From positions 1 to 33,493 of the forward strand of contig CAZRQF010000005.1 of assembly GCA_964602275.1 (NCBI GenBank): a DNA stretch of 33,493 nt, given 5' to 3'. A program made the position numbers and the translations under genes. Source of the stretch: RGIG6291 sp964602275. Its GTDB lineage: Bacteria > Bacillota > Clostridia > TANB77 > UBA1234. Numbering within the stretch: the first letter of the stretch is position 1; each line of letters opens with the position of its first letter. Below the pieces are notes generated by a model. It was given only the letters and a program-made list of their open reading frames with translations, was not told the origin of the DNA and ran no database searches. Positions 6,601-16,022 of this stretch are shown in pieces.

Positions 6601-9600
6601 TGGGTAGTGGTGTGAATGCTGAAAAAACGAAGTATGCTATTACTTCTACTTCTACTGCACCAGATAAAACTAGCTCGGTTTGGTCTTCTAGTAATAGCTT
6701 TACGGTGGATAAGGTGTCTACTAACTATTTGTGGGTTATGGCTGAAGATAACCTTGGAAATATTGCTATAAGCTCGGCTGTTAAGAGTGTTATGATTACG
6801 AAAGATTTGAATGATTTAAAAGCAGCAGCAAGCTTAAAACCTAATTCGTATGTTTATGACGGCACTTACCATGAGCCGACTGTTATTATAAAAGATGGAG
6901 AAGATAGCTTAGAGCTTAATACTGACTTTACAGTTGTTTATTCAAATAATAAAGATGTTGGAACTGCTAAGGCGACTATTACTGGTAAAGGCTACTATAC
7001 AGGAAGCATTGAGCTTACATTTGAAATTACTAAAGCTCCTGCAAGCTTTGATGTAAATCCGCTTACGGTTTCTATTAAGCCAAAAGCTTCAACTACTGCA
7101 ACTGTTACTTATACAGGCGATGGTAAGGTTTCGGTTACATCTAGTGATAGCTCTATTGCAAGTGCTAGCATTACTGGAAATACTATTACTATAACTGGTG
7201 TTAAGGCAGGTACTACAAGTGTTACTGTAAGTGTATCTGGCGAGAAAAATTATACATCGGTTGAAAGTAAAGTTATAACGGTGTATGTACTAGGCACGCC
7301 TACAACTCCTACAATTACTGTTACTAATAGTGAGGGGAAAGTTGCAAGTGGCAATTGGTCTAACAAAGTTTTGACGATTACAATTTCGGGAGGGGATATT
7401 ACTGCAGGCCCTGGCAAGGTTGGCTATAAATATAGCTATGACAAAGAAAAGTGGGAGGTATATTCAGTTCCTTTTGCGTATACTGAGGATACAAACAATA
7501 CTACAATTTATGTTAAAGCATATAACGAGCTAGAAACTACTTTAGAAAGTAGCACGGTTTCTTATGATATTAGGCTTGATACAACTGCACCAAAGCTTGG
7601 CGATTTATCTGCTACTTCTACAACTAATTCGATTACACTTAGCGTGTTATCAATTGATGCGAGTGTATCTGGTTTTGATAAGTATGAATTTTATTTAGGC
7701 GATGACATTAAGAGCACGCAAACTTCTAAGACATATGAATATACTAATTTGACATCAGGTGTTACTTATGTGGTTGGCGTGAGAGCGTGGGATGTTGCGG
7801 GAAATGTATCTAACTTAAAGACGATTTCGGTAAAGACTGATAGCATTTCTGGTGTGATTACATTGACACCTGATAAAACTGAGTGGACAAATACTGATGT
7901 AAAAGTTACGATTAGTTGGCCAAGTACAACTTTGACAAAGCAAATTAAAGTGGGCGATGGTGAGTGGACTAACTATGCAGATACTGAATATATTATAAAA
8001 GAAAATACTACTATTTATGCAAGGCTTACTGATGGTGTAAATAGTGGTAGCAATGTTTCGCTTGCGATAGATAATATTGATAAGGTAAAACCAGAAGTTT
8101 CGGTAAGCTCAGCGAGTATTGTATTTGGAAGCAGTATTACTTTAAATATTACTGATAATTTATCTAAGGTAAATGCATGGCAAGTGACCGATAAAGCAGA
8201 AGTGCCGACTGGAAACTGGACTACGATAACGGCTTCAAATAGTACAAGCGTTTCATACACACCAACTAAAGTTGGAACATTTTATGCATGGGCAAAAGAC
8301 CAAGCTGGCAATATAAATGATATAGATGATAGTATTACTTTTACGGTAACAGCTAAAGATTTATCTACATCTGGCGATATAACAGCTTTCTTAAATGAAA
8401 CAGAATTTACATATGACGGAACTGCTAAAACGCCTAGTGCAACTGTAAAAGATGGAGATAAGCCTTTAACTTTCGGCACAGATTATACTATTGGCTATAC
8501 TAATAATATAAATGCAGGTACTGCTATTGCTACTATTAAAGGTATTGGCAATTATAAAGGAAGCATTGAGTTAAAATTTACAATTGAAAGAGCTACTTCA
8601 ACTTTAACTTTGAGTCCTACTAGTGGCAAGACTTTCTATGGCTCTCAAAATTCATTTAGTGCAACTTCTAATGTTAAAGGTACGATTAAGGTTACAAGTG
8701 CAGATGATAATTATGTTGAGATTGTTTCTGGCGATGATGCTACTTTAAATGCAGAAGTGGCTGGAAATATAACTTATAAAGGTGTTAAGGCTACTACAAG
8801 TGCAGTTATTATAAATGTAAGCTTTACTCCGGAAGATACCGTAAACTATACTACTGCAAGTGCTACATATACTGTTACAGAAGTTAGCAAGACTGAACCT
8901 TCAATTGTTGCAAACCCTGAAGAAGTGAAGGTTGTAGTTGGCGAAACGGTAGATGTTACTATAACTAATGATGGCGATGGTAATTTGACTGTAACACCAA
9001 CTGATAAGGATGTTGCTGATGCAACTGTTTCTGGCAAGGTTGTAACTATTACAGGTAATGAAAAAGGCGAAACAGAGATAAAAGTTACACTTGGCGAAGA
9101 TGATAATTATGGCGAAAAGACTATAACTATTAAAGTAACGGTTGAGGCGAAGTCTTTAGAAAATAGCGATATTGAAGCTAGCTTATCTCAAATGGTTTAT
9201 ACATATGATAAGACAGAGCATAAGCCTACTGTAACTGTGAAAGATAAAGGAAGAGGCATTTCTTTAACAGAAAATGTTGATTATACTGTAAGTTATGCAA
9301 ATAACATAAATGCTGGCAAGAATGCTAAGGCGATAATTACAGGTATTGGCAATTATACTGGTACAATTGAAATTTCGTTTACAATTAATCAGGCAAGTGC
9401 TGATTTGACACTTAGCTCTAATGATTTAGTGTTAGCAGTCGGCGATAGTAAAACTGTTACGATTAAGTATGAAGGAGATGGCGAGCTTAAAGTTACACCT
9501 GCTAAAACCACGGTTGCAACGGTAGCTTTAAATGGTAAAACGATAACTGTAACAGGTGTAAGCATTGGCGAAACTACAATAGAAGTTTTGGCAACAGAGG

Positions 9601-12600
9601 GAGAAAACTATTTAGCAACAGCTTCTAAGGAAATTACAGTTAAAGTATGTACAAAACCTACTGCACCTACTATTACGGGAGCAAATGAAAATGGAACTAT
9701 TGCAAGTGGCACTTGGACTAACAAAGATTTGACTTTTGAAATTTTTGGTGGCTCACTTGAAGGTGCAGGCACGATAGGCTATGAATATAGTTTTGATAAT
9801 GTTAATTGGATTGATTATAGTGAGGTAGATAAAGTTACATATACTAGCGAAACATCAAATGGCAAGCTTTATGCTAGGGCATATAACACACTTATGAACA
9901 CTTTAAAAAGTGATGCTACAACTTATGATATTAAGCTTGATAAGACTGCTCCAACTAATGTAAGCGTAAATGCAATTGCAACTACAAATACAATAACACT
10001 TGAAGTTACAAGCGTTGATGGTAGCATATCAGGTGTTAAGGAATATGAGTTTTATTTAGGCAGTGACTTAAAGAAAACTCAAGAAAGCAAGATATATACT
10101 TATACTGGTCTTGAAGATGCTAAAGAATATACACTTAGCGTGAAAGTTAGAGATAACGCTGGAAACATTACCGAAGATGGTATGGCAGGTACTAGTGTAA
10201 AGGTTACTACTGAGGGAATATCTGAGGATATTACTCTTACACCTGATACAAAAGACTGGGTAAATAGAAATGTAATTGTTACTATTGAGTGGCCAAAAAC
10301 TTCATTAACAAAACAAATAAGAATAGATGATGGTGAGTGGACTAACTATGATAAAGATAATTATTCTATGGCTGCAAATGGTACTATTTACGCAAGACTT
10401 AGTGATGGCGAAAACCATGGTAATGGCGTAAGCTTAGGTATTAAAAATATTGATAAAGTAAACCCTACAGCGACTTATAATACTTCTTTAGTGTTTGGCG
10501 AAACTCTTACAATAACTCTTGCAGATAATTTATCTGGTGTAAATGCATGGCAAGTGACAGAAAGCAATACTGCACCACAAGATGGCTGGGAAGCTATTGC
10601 AAAAGTAGGAGATGAAGCACCAAAGAGCATAAGTGTTACTTATAAACCAACAAAAGTGGGAAGCTACTATGTATGGGTAAAAGATGAAGCTGGCAATATA
10701 AATAATGCGGATGATAACACGGCATTTACTGTAACTAAGAAAGATATTAGTGAGCTTATTAATACTGCTAAGCTAGACCAAATAGAATATACATACGATG
10801 GCACAGCTAAAACTCCAACTGCAACTATAACTCATGGTGACTATACTTTAAAGGCAGGCACAGATTATACTATTGATTATGCAAATAATACAAACGCAGG
10901 AGAGAATACTGCTACTGCTACAATTAAAGGTACTGGCAATTATGAGGGAGAAATAACACTAAGATTTACAATTAAAAAGGCTTCTTTAAACGCAAGTGTG
11001 ATTATGGACGATTATGTATATGGCGAAAAAGTGGCAGAGCCAAGCATAAAAGATAATTTAGGAAAGGGCGAAGTTACATATTATTATAGTAGTGTAAATT
11101 CTAATAGCGGTGGTACTGAGTGGAAAAATATCGGCCCTACAACACTTGCAAAGGGTACATATTATATGTATGCCGTAATTGCTGAAACTGATAATTATAA
11201 TGCTATGGTAACACCTGCTAAGAGCTTTGAGGTAACTTCTAAGAATTTATCTTCAAGTGATATTACTATAACGGTAACTATCCCTGAGGGTGGATATGTA
11301 TATAATGGTAGTGAAATAAGACCAGAAGTTAGTGTAAAAGATGGAATTTTGGTATTAGATCCTAACAAAGATTATACGATTGATTATGCAAATAATATTA
11401 ATGCTGGCGAGAATACAGCTAAGATAATTGTTACAGGTAAAGGCAATTATGAGGGAGTTAAAGAAGAGTATTTTACAATTTTAAGAGCGACACCTACTAT
11501 AATTCTTGAGAATAAAGATGTTAAATGGACAGGAAGCATAATAACAATTGACGAGGCCAAAGTTGCTGGCGTTACAGGTGGCTCGACACCTAATGGCGAA
11601 ATAACTTATACATATTATTTAGATAGTGCTTGTACTACTTTAACTTCTAGTGAAAATGGAGCAGCAGAAAATGGCTCTGCTCCAAGTGTGGCTGGAACTT
11701 ACTATGTAAAAGCAACTATTGCTGAAAAAGGAAACTATACAGCTGCTACTTCAAATGTTGCAACTCTTAGAATTTATGGTGCTCCAACTATTCCACTTAT
11801 TACAGTTAAAGATGCAAGTGGAAATGTTGTTAATGCAGGCAGTTGGGCAACTACAAATGTTACTATAACAATTGACGGAAGCACAATGCTAAGCGAGGGC
11901 GACATTGTATATGAATATAGCTTTGATGATATTTCATGGATAACATATAACAATACTCCGATTACTTTTGAAAACGAAACTAAGGGAACTACAATATATG
12001 CTAGGGCGTATAACTCAAAAGAAACTTCTATGAAGTCAAAGAATGCAACTAGAGTTTTAATGCTTGATAAAACGCCTCCAACTACTGTTTTGATTAGTGC
12101 TGTAATTTCTGATGGCACATCGTATGTAAGTGGCTGGGTAAATAAAGATGTTACTTTAACTTATAAGGCAACTGACGATATATCAGATATTTCACATTAT
12201 TTGTATAGTATAAATGATGGAGAATGGATAAAAGGTGCAAGCTTAAAGCTAGACTATACTGGCGAAATGAATGTTAAAGTGAAAGCTGTTAATAATGCAG
12301 GGCTTGAAAGTGCTATAAGTGAAAAGATGGTGCAAATAGATAAGGTGTTACCAGTTGTAGAAAGCGTTACTGCAAGTGGCGTTACTGGAAGACAAGAAGA
12401 TATTACTATATCTGCAACGGACGCTCATAGCGGAATAGCTAAATATGCATTAACAAAGACAGATGTAGCACCTGTAATAGACGATGTAGCTTGGCAGTCT
12501 TCAAATGTATTTACAGTAGAAGAAAATGCTACTTGGTATGCATGGGTTTTAGATAATGCAGGAAATGTATCAGCACAAACAGAAAATTCTAAGATTACAA

Positions 12601-15600
12601 ATACTCATGTAGATAGAACACCTATTACAATAGAAGCTACTATATCAACTAATAATGCGTCTACCTTATATGCAAAGGCTGGAGATAAAGTAGTGGTTAA
12701 AATGACGGCAAACAAGAATGTTGGAGTATTGCCAACTGTGACAATTGCGGGAAAAACTGCTACTATAACGCCTGCTACTTTAGGTGAAAAAGTTTATGAA
12801 GCTATTATAATTGTAGATGATGAAACTTTAGAAGGACTTGTAGAGTTTAGCATTACAGGTTATGAAGATACTATTGGAAATACAGGCGTAGAAGTAAATG
12901 GTGTTTGTGACGAAAGTAAGGTATATGTTGATAGAACATTACCAACAGAGGATATGCCAGAAGCAACTGGTATTACTGAAAATAAGATTTTCGTTCAAGC
13001 TAAGCAAAATGACACGCTATCAAATGTGTTTAATAGTGGAATTGCAAAAATTGAATATGCATACAAAAAATCTTCGGAAGATACTTGGAGTAATTGGCAA
13101 GAAAGCAATACAATATCAGGTTTAGTTTTGGGTACATCATACGACATAAAAACAAGAGCGACTGATAAGGCGGGCAACAGCAGAGAATCTCAAGTTTTGA
13201 CGAATGTATCTACAAAGAATATTACAAAAGATGATATAAGTTTAGTGCCGGATACGAATGAATGGGTAAATCGTGATGTAATTGTTACAATTTATTGGCC
13301 AGAAACTACACTTGATAAATATTATAAGATTAATGATGGTGCTTGGATAAAAGTTGATGGTAATAGTACTCAAACAAAAGTAGCTGTAGAAAATTATGAC
13401 GACATATTATATGCTAAACTTACAGACGAAAATGTAAATGAGGTTATAAATTCAATTCAAATAAAGAATATCGATAAGATTAAACCAACTGTTACTGCAA
13501 CAGTGCCTACAAATTGGACAAATTATGCTAAGACTATAACAGTTACAGGAAGTGATTTGGGTGGCTCTTCAATATATGGTTACTACATTACACAAGATAG
13601 CTTATATACGCCTACATTTGCAGATTTTGTAGAAAATCAAACAACTTTGCAGGAGTATCAAGAAGAGATGGGTACATATTATATTTGGATAGCAGATAAT
13701 GCTACGAATATATGCGAAAATCCTTATACGATAGTTGTAAAGAATATTGAAAGAGAAAAACCAGTAATATCTTTTGTAAGTGTGGACAAAACTATTGTTT
13801 CTAAAGAGGATAGTGTATCGATTGTCTTTATGGCAAAAGATAATAACACGGGTCTTACTGATAATTTATCTGCAAGTAACATTGAAATAAAAGTTGGAAA
13901 TACTACAATAACTCCAACTACTAAAGATTTAAGTGCAGTAAATAATGGCGATACTATTACTTATACTTTGAAACTTAGTGGCATTACAGGAGATGGAAGA
14001 CTAAAACTTGTAATTGATGCTGATGTTGTAATTGATATTGCGGGCAATAAAAATGATGAAACAACTTTGGAAACATCACTTATTATTGATAATACTCCGC
14101 CAGAAAAGCCTACTGTAAAGGTTACTCCTGAGGGCGAAGTTGTAAATGAAGATGTTACTATTGAAATAGTTGACCCTAAAGATGACGAAGACTACAAGTA
14201 TAGTACAGATGGGGGAAAGACTTGGGAAGATGTTCCTGAGGATAACAAGATTATAATCGATAAGGAGAAAGAGGGCGAAACCGAAGTAATAATAAAGGCA
14301 GTTGACGATGCTGGCAACGAATCTGAGGAAACTAAAGTTATTGTAAATATTGATATTACTCCGCCTAAGCTTGAAGATGAAGAGATTATAAAACCTAAGG
14401 GAGAAGACGAAGAAGACAAGTCAAACGCTAAGAAAGATGATGAGATTACTATTAAGATACCTGTAACTGACGATAACGATGTGACACTAGACGAAGAGAA
14501 GATAAAAGTTATAGTTGGCGATAAGGAAAAAGATCCTGATAGTGTTGAGATAATAAAAGACCCAGAAACAGGCAAACCAACAATAGTAATTAAGATTGTT
14601 GTAGATGAAGAAGACGAAGGCGAGATAAAAGTTGACATCGAGAAAGGCGCTATAACTGACGAAGCTGGCAACGAATCTGAAGAAAAAGAGATAGATACTG
14701 GAATAAAGGCGGATAACACAAGACCGGTGGTATCTATTGAAAGTCCTGAGGGAGAGTACAAAAAAGGCGACGAGATAAAATATGTTATTAAAATCGAAGA
14801 AGAAAATCCTTATGAGATAGATAATACTAAGATTAAAGTTGACGGTGGAACTATTAAAGAGATAGAAGTAAGAGGCGATGGCACAGTTAATGTAATAGTT
14901 ATAGTTGGCGATGGCGACGGCAATGTTACGATAACGGTTGAAGAGGGCTTTGTAACTGACGAAGCTGAAAATAAAAACTTACCTGTAAGCGATAATACTG
15001 TAATTCGTGATAATACGCCTCCTGAGTTAATCTGGGCAACAATTAATGGTGGTGATAAGGTAACAGAGGGCGTTGGTGTAACTGTTCAAGTTGATGCTGT
15101 TGGTGCAGATTATCTACTAGTTACTAATGAAAACTATGAAAAATCAGATGTTATGAATTTAGAAGACTTAGAGTGGATACCTTACACAACCGAAACACTT
15201 CACGAGTTAACACAAGGAGATGGCGAAAAGACAGTTTATGTTTGGGCTAAAGATAATGCAGGCAATATTGCAGGACCTGAAGCTCCAACGATAATATTAA
15301 CTGCTAAGGTTGTAGGTAACAATGAAGATAAGGTTACAGAAAACGGAGAAGAAACTATAACAAGAACAGGTACAAGTGTTACTACGGTTAAGTTTAAAGT
15401 AACTGATACTAACTTCTATAGTGCAGTAATTGAAAGTGGTATGATTGTAGCGTTTGTAGATAATGCAAAATGCGAGGATGCAATATTTGAAAATGTTGCA
15501 GGCGAGGCTATTACAAATGGTATAACATATGACACGCTTATAAAAAATGTAAGCGGAGATGGACTTCTAAGCTTAGGCTTAAACGGTGCAACTGTAAAAG

Positions 15601-15848
15601 ATATGGCAGGAAATATATTGAGAACCACAGATAAACCTGTAGATACAGAAATAATGGTTGATAATACTGCACCTACTTTAAGCGTAACTGATAACTCAAT
15701 AGAGGTAGAAGATACAAATCTTGTCGGAGTAACGCTAAACGGAAAACTAATAACTAAGACAAACGGCAAAGTAGAAATAAGCGTACCTGCAGGCTCAATA
15801 GTAAAAGCAATAGATAAGGCAGGAAATACAACGACAATAATTAAGTAA
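3645..15848 (+). CDS. Giant secreted multi-Ig-domain adhesin-like protein
   Basis: The product has 4067 residues. TTG 3645 is only the first possible start in this frame and has no ribosome binding site; the real N-terminus is probably at 3572. Near the start is CTHEDKDGNLLCDLC, a small H-x-D-x-D-G-N-x-x-C-D-x-C motif common in clostridial surface proteins. Two Ig-like domains with YQWQY and YQWMY cores follow (about 250-460), then two related beta-rich modules with ENxTxSFDY-like and DLGAI(K/R)NL endings (about 530-810). Next are at least six copies of a YDGTxxxPTxxVxDG...NNxNAG...GxGNYxG repeat, BIG2-like repeats, and many DKxxPT...D.AGN Ig-like repeats. Residues about 3485-3690 are strongly acidic (Asp/Glu). 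The C-terminus (AGNTTTIIK) has no LPxTG, membrane helix or cell-wall repeat. It is probably an extracellular adhesin or matrix protein. It lacks a VR. Confidence 0.85.
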   Translation: MLHSKVDIKVCTHEDKDGNLLCDLCNESVPFFEFTASKELTASEEVQITGSVPNKAWANATEFSSTEAFTLAKKYMPSINESDVLKAYDICINAGDTKFQPEDYNQKVTVKISDLELDASKTYAMLHIKNDGTHEILPIDKISNGEISFRAGSFSTYILITVGSQQITFDGENFKVFNTKGEEITAGTTIASGTNFNFVVMPDDEHGVVSITCTNAAGESVIEVSGGIRAKGGIIASVEEDLTITVTTALAPHITVQPVSKKVNTGSSATFTVTAENATTYQWQYRKDKDSEWSSYSSGSSNSLSVTGSYANNGYQYRCIIGNANFTNHERVISDVVMINVSQGAISPTQKIQYIDLNLGISKQPTSQRVVVGNQATFSITAGSGANKYQWMYKAPGAELWTNCDSSMSSGYSSNTLKVNTNKVKINSDDLTIENSMDGYEFKCVIWNSVIEQYKKESDVAMLTVVQGNVSEKIDFVDVIQPQDVKVTEGTEAKFTTGVTPAINGVKYEWHEVIGNTDTNLAENSTIYVSDIKGQSNATATETIVMKASENATVSFDYMVSSEENNDKFTVTIKDANGITTAVDGISGIKNWANYTGEFVADENGEIILTLTYSKNATKDEGADLGAIKNLKCTATKKIDGISTYVSDDVFTFTNPDTSSYSSAKVWSATEIDGVLTFQSTNAGVGSSYSVASILIKNIPASGATLSFEYRVSSESASYDYFQANLLPTINSSTTGQLFKIGGTGTVENWTTFSQTIKPDENGNAKLTLMYRKDGSVNKGDDLGAIRNLEVHGEETGLITATFENDNVFTFENNFKKVEYLGANSSTLTIPGTLTTADRDGAKYYASINGLATNMAVLTIAESAPLTTSKVSVTLDKYIYVYDGTAKTPTATVMYDGTLLTKDVDYTVGYKDNDRVGTASCIITGIGSYKGTYVKTFFITSSSTADDQIVVDTTPPTISNVAGVVNGMTITISADISDPKVSDSILGSGVNAEKTKYAITSTSTAPDKTSSVWSSSNSFTVDKVSTNYLWVMAEDNLGNIAISSAVKSVMITKDLNDLKAAASLKPNSYVYDGTYHEPTVIIKDGEDSLELNTDFTVVYSNNKDVGTAKATITGKGYYTGSIELTFEITKAPASFDVNPLTVSIKPKASTTATVTYTGDGKVSVTSSDSSIASASITGNTITITGVKAGTTSVTVSVSGEKNYTSVESKVITVYVLGTPTTPTITVTNSEGKVASGNWSNKVLTITISGGDITAGPGKVGYKYSYDKEKWEVYSVPFAYTEDTNNTTIYVKAYNELETTLESSTVSYDIRLDTTAPKLGDLSATSTTNSITLSVLSIDASVSGFDKYEFYLGDDIKSTQTSKTYEYTNLTSGVTYVVGVRAWDVAGNVSNLKTISVKTDSISGVITLTPDKTEWTNTDVKVTISWPSTTLTKQIKVGDGEWTNYADTEYIIKENTTIYARLTDGVNSGSNVSLAIDNIDKVKPEVSVSSASIVFGSSITLNITDNLSKVNAWQVTDKAEVPTGNWTTITASNSTSVSYTPTKVGTFYAWAKDQAGNINDIDDSITFTVTAKDLSTSGDITAFLNETEFTYDGTAKTPSATVKDGDKPLTFGTDYTIGYTNNINAGTAIATIKGIGNYKGSIELKFTIERATSTLTLSPTSGKTFYGSQNSFSATSNVKGTIKVTSADDNYVEIVSGDDATLNAEVAGNITYKGVKATTSAVIINVSFTPEDTVNYTTASATYTVTEVSKTEPSIVANPEEVKVVVGETVDVTITNDGDGNLTVTPTDKDVADATVSGKVVTITGNEKGETEIKVTLGEDDNYGEKTITIKVTVEAKSLENSDIEASLSQMVYTYDKTEHKPTVTVKDKGRGISLTENVDYTVSYANNINAGKNAKAIITGIGNYTGTIEISFTINQASADLTLSSNDLVLAVGDSKTVTIKYEGDGELKVTPAKTTVATVALNGKTITVTGVSIGETTIEVLATEGENYLATASKEITVKVCTKPTAPTITGANENGTIASGTWTNKDLTFEIFGGSLEGAGTIGYEYSFDNVNWIDYSEVDKVTYTSETSNGKLYARAYNTLMNTLKSDATTYDIKLDKTAPTNVSVNAIATTNTITLEVTSVDGSISGVKEYEFYLGSDLKKTQESKIYTYTGLEDAKEYTLSVKVRDNAGNITEDGMAGTSVKVTTEGISEDITLTPDTKDWVNRNVIVTIEWPKTSLTKQIRIDDGEWTNYDKDNYSMAANGTIYARLSDGENHGNGVSLGIKNIDKVNPTATYNTSLVFGETLTITLADNLSGVNAWQVTESNTAPQDGWEAIAKVGDEAPKSISVTYKPTKVGSYYVWVKDEAGNINNADDNTAFTVTKKDISELINTAKLDQIEYTYDGTAKTPTATITHGDYTLKAGTDYTIDYANNTNAGENTATATIKGTGNYEGEITLRFTIKKASLNASVIMDDYVYGEKVAEPSIKDNLGKGEVTYYYSSVNSNSGGTEWKNIGPTTLAKGTYYMYAVIAETDNYNAMVTPAKSFEVTSKNLSSSDITITVTIPEGGYVYNGSEIRPEVSVKDGILVLDPNKDYTIDYANNINAGENTAKIIVTGKGNYEGVKEEYFTILRATPTIILENKDVKWTGSIITIDEAKVAGVTGGSTPNGEITYTYYLDSACTTLTSSENGAAENGSAPSVAGTYYVKATIAEKGNYTAATSNVATLRIYGAPTIPLITVKDASGNVVNAGSWATTNVTITIDGSTMLSEGDIVYEYSFDDISWITYNNTPITFENETKGTTIYARAYNSKETSMKSKNATRVLMLDKTPPTTVLISAVISDGTSYVSGWVNKDVTLTYKATDDISDISHYLYSINDGEWIKGASLKLDYTGEMNVKVKAVNNAGLESAISEKMVQIDKVLPVVESVTASGVTGRQEDITISATDAHSGIAKYALTKTDVAPVIDDVAWQSSNVFTVEENATWYAWVLDNAGNVSAQTENSKITNTHVDRTPITIEATISTNNASTLYAKAGDKVVVKMTANKNVGVLPTVTIAGKTATITPATLGEKVYEAIIIVDDETLEGLVEFSITGYEDTIGNTGVEVNGVCDESKVYVDRTLPTEDMPEATGITENKIFVQAKQNDTLSNVFNSGIAKIEYAYKKSSEDTWSNWQESNTISGLVLGTSYDIKTRATDKAGNSRESQVLTNVSTKNITKDDISLVPDTNEWVNRDVIVTIYWPETTLDKYYKINDGAWIKVDGNSTQTKVAVENYDDILYAKLTDENVNEVINSIQIKNIDKIKPTVTATVPTNWTNYAKTITVTGSDLGGSSIYGYYITQDSLYTPTFADFVENQTTLQEYQEEMGTYYIWIADNATNICENPYTIVVKNIEREKPVISFVSVDKTIVSKEDSVSIVFMAKDNNTGLTDNLSASNIEIKVGNTTITPTTKDLSAVNNGDTITYTLKLSGITGDGRLKLVIDADVVIDIAGNKNDETTLETSLIIDNTPPEKPTVKVTPEGEVVNEDVTIEIVDPKDDEDYKYSTDGGKTWEDVPEDNKIIIDKEKEGETEVIIKAVDDAGNESEETKVIVNIDITPPKLEDEEIIKPKGEDEEDKSNAKKDDEITIKIPVTDDNDVTLDEEKIKVIVGDKEKDPDSVEIIKDPETGKPTIVIKIVVDEEDEGEIKVDIEKGAITDEAGNESEEKEIDTGIKADNTRPVVSIESPEGEYKKGDEIKYVIKIEEENPYEIDNTKIKVDGGTIKEIEVRGDGTVNVIVIVGDGDGNVTITVEEGFVTDEAENKNLPVSDNTVIRDNTPPELIWATINGGDKVTEGVGVTVQVDAVGADYLLVTNENYEKSDVMNLEDLEWIPYTTETLHELTQGDGEKTVYVWAKDNAGNIAGPEAPTIILTAKVVGNNEDKVTENGEETITRTGTSVTTVKFKVTDTNFYSAVIESGMIVAFVDNAKCEDAIFENVAGEAITNGITYDTLIKNVSGDGLLSLGLNGATVKDMAGNILRTTDKPVDTEIMVDNTAPTLSVTDNSIEVEDTNLVGVTLNGKLITKTNGKVEISVPAGSIVKAIDKAGNTTTIIK

Positions 15849-15858
15849 TTAAATAATT

Positions 15859-15906
15859 AAAGAACAGCTATATGAAGTTTAATTCTAGTAGCTGTTCTTT
15901 TTTTGA
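15859..15906 (+). terminator. Intrinsic terminator of the giant gene
   Basis: AGAACAGCTA (15861-15870) pairs with TAGCTGTTCT (15889-15898), with A-T extension pairs, and is followed by a run of T. Confidence 0.85.
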
Positions 15907-15973
15907 AAAGTTTTTCCTTGTCTATCAAAATAAATGTCGAAAAATAAAAGTTTTTCCTTGTACATCAAAATAA
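15906..15973 (+). repeat. Two 28-bp direct repeats upstream of a promoter
   Basis: 15906-15933 and 15946-15973 share 26 of 28 bases (AAAAGTTTTTCCTTG, two variable bases, ATCAAAATAA), with a 40-bp period. The second copy ends 2 bp before the -35 box of the ATPase promoter. A regulator binding site is likely. Confidence 0.6.
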
Positions 15974-15974
15974 C

Positions 15975-16003
15975 TTTACAAATGCTATGCGGAGTGGTAA
16001 AAT
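15975..16003 (+). promoter_or_regulatory. Promoter of the AAA ATPase gene
   Basis: TTTACA (15975-15980), 17-bp spacer, TAAAAT (15998-16003). Transcription would start near 16010, which excludes the upstream ATG 15987 as the start codon. Confidence 0.6.
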
Positions 16004-16022
16004 ATATTTGAGGTGGAGCTAT

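Noticed and set aside
12898..13125. 75-codon plus-strand frame overlapping the giant gene
   Set aside because: It is in an alternative frame within conserved Ig-like repeats, with no ribosome binding site.
14192..14761. 189-codon minus-strand frame inside the giant gene, rich in Ser
   Set aside because: It is the reverse complement of the Asp/Glu-rich repeat region and has no start signals; a shadow of the real gene.
15987..16022. Upstream extension of the ATPase gene (ATG 15987)
   Set aside because: It overlaps the promoter spacer and -10 box; ATG 16023 has the ribosome binding site and the family's usual N-terminus.
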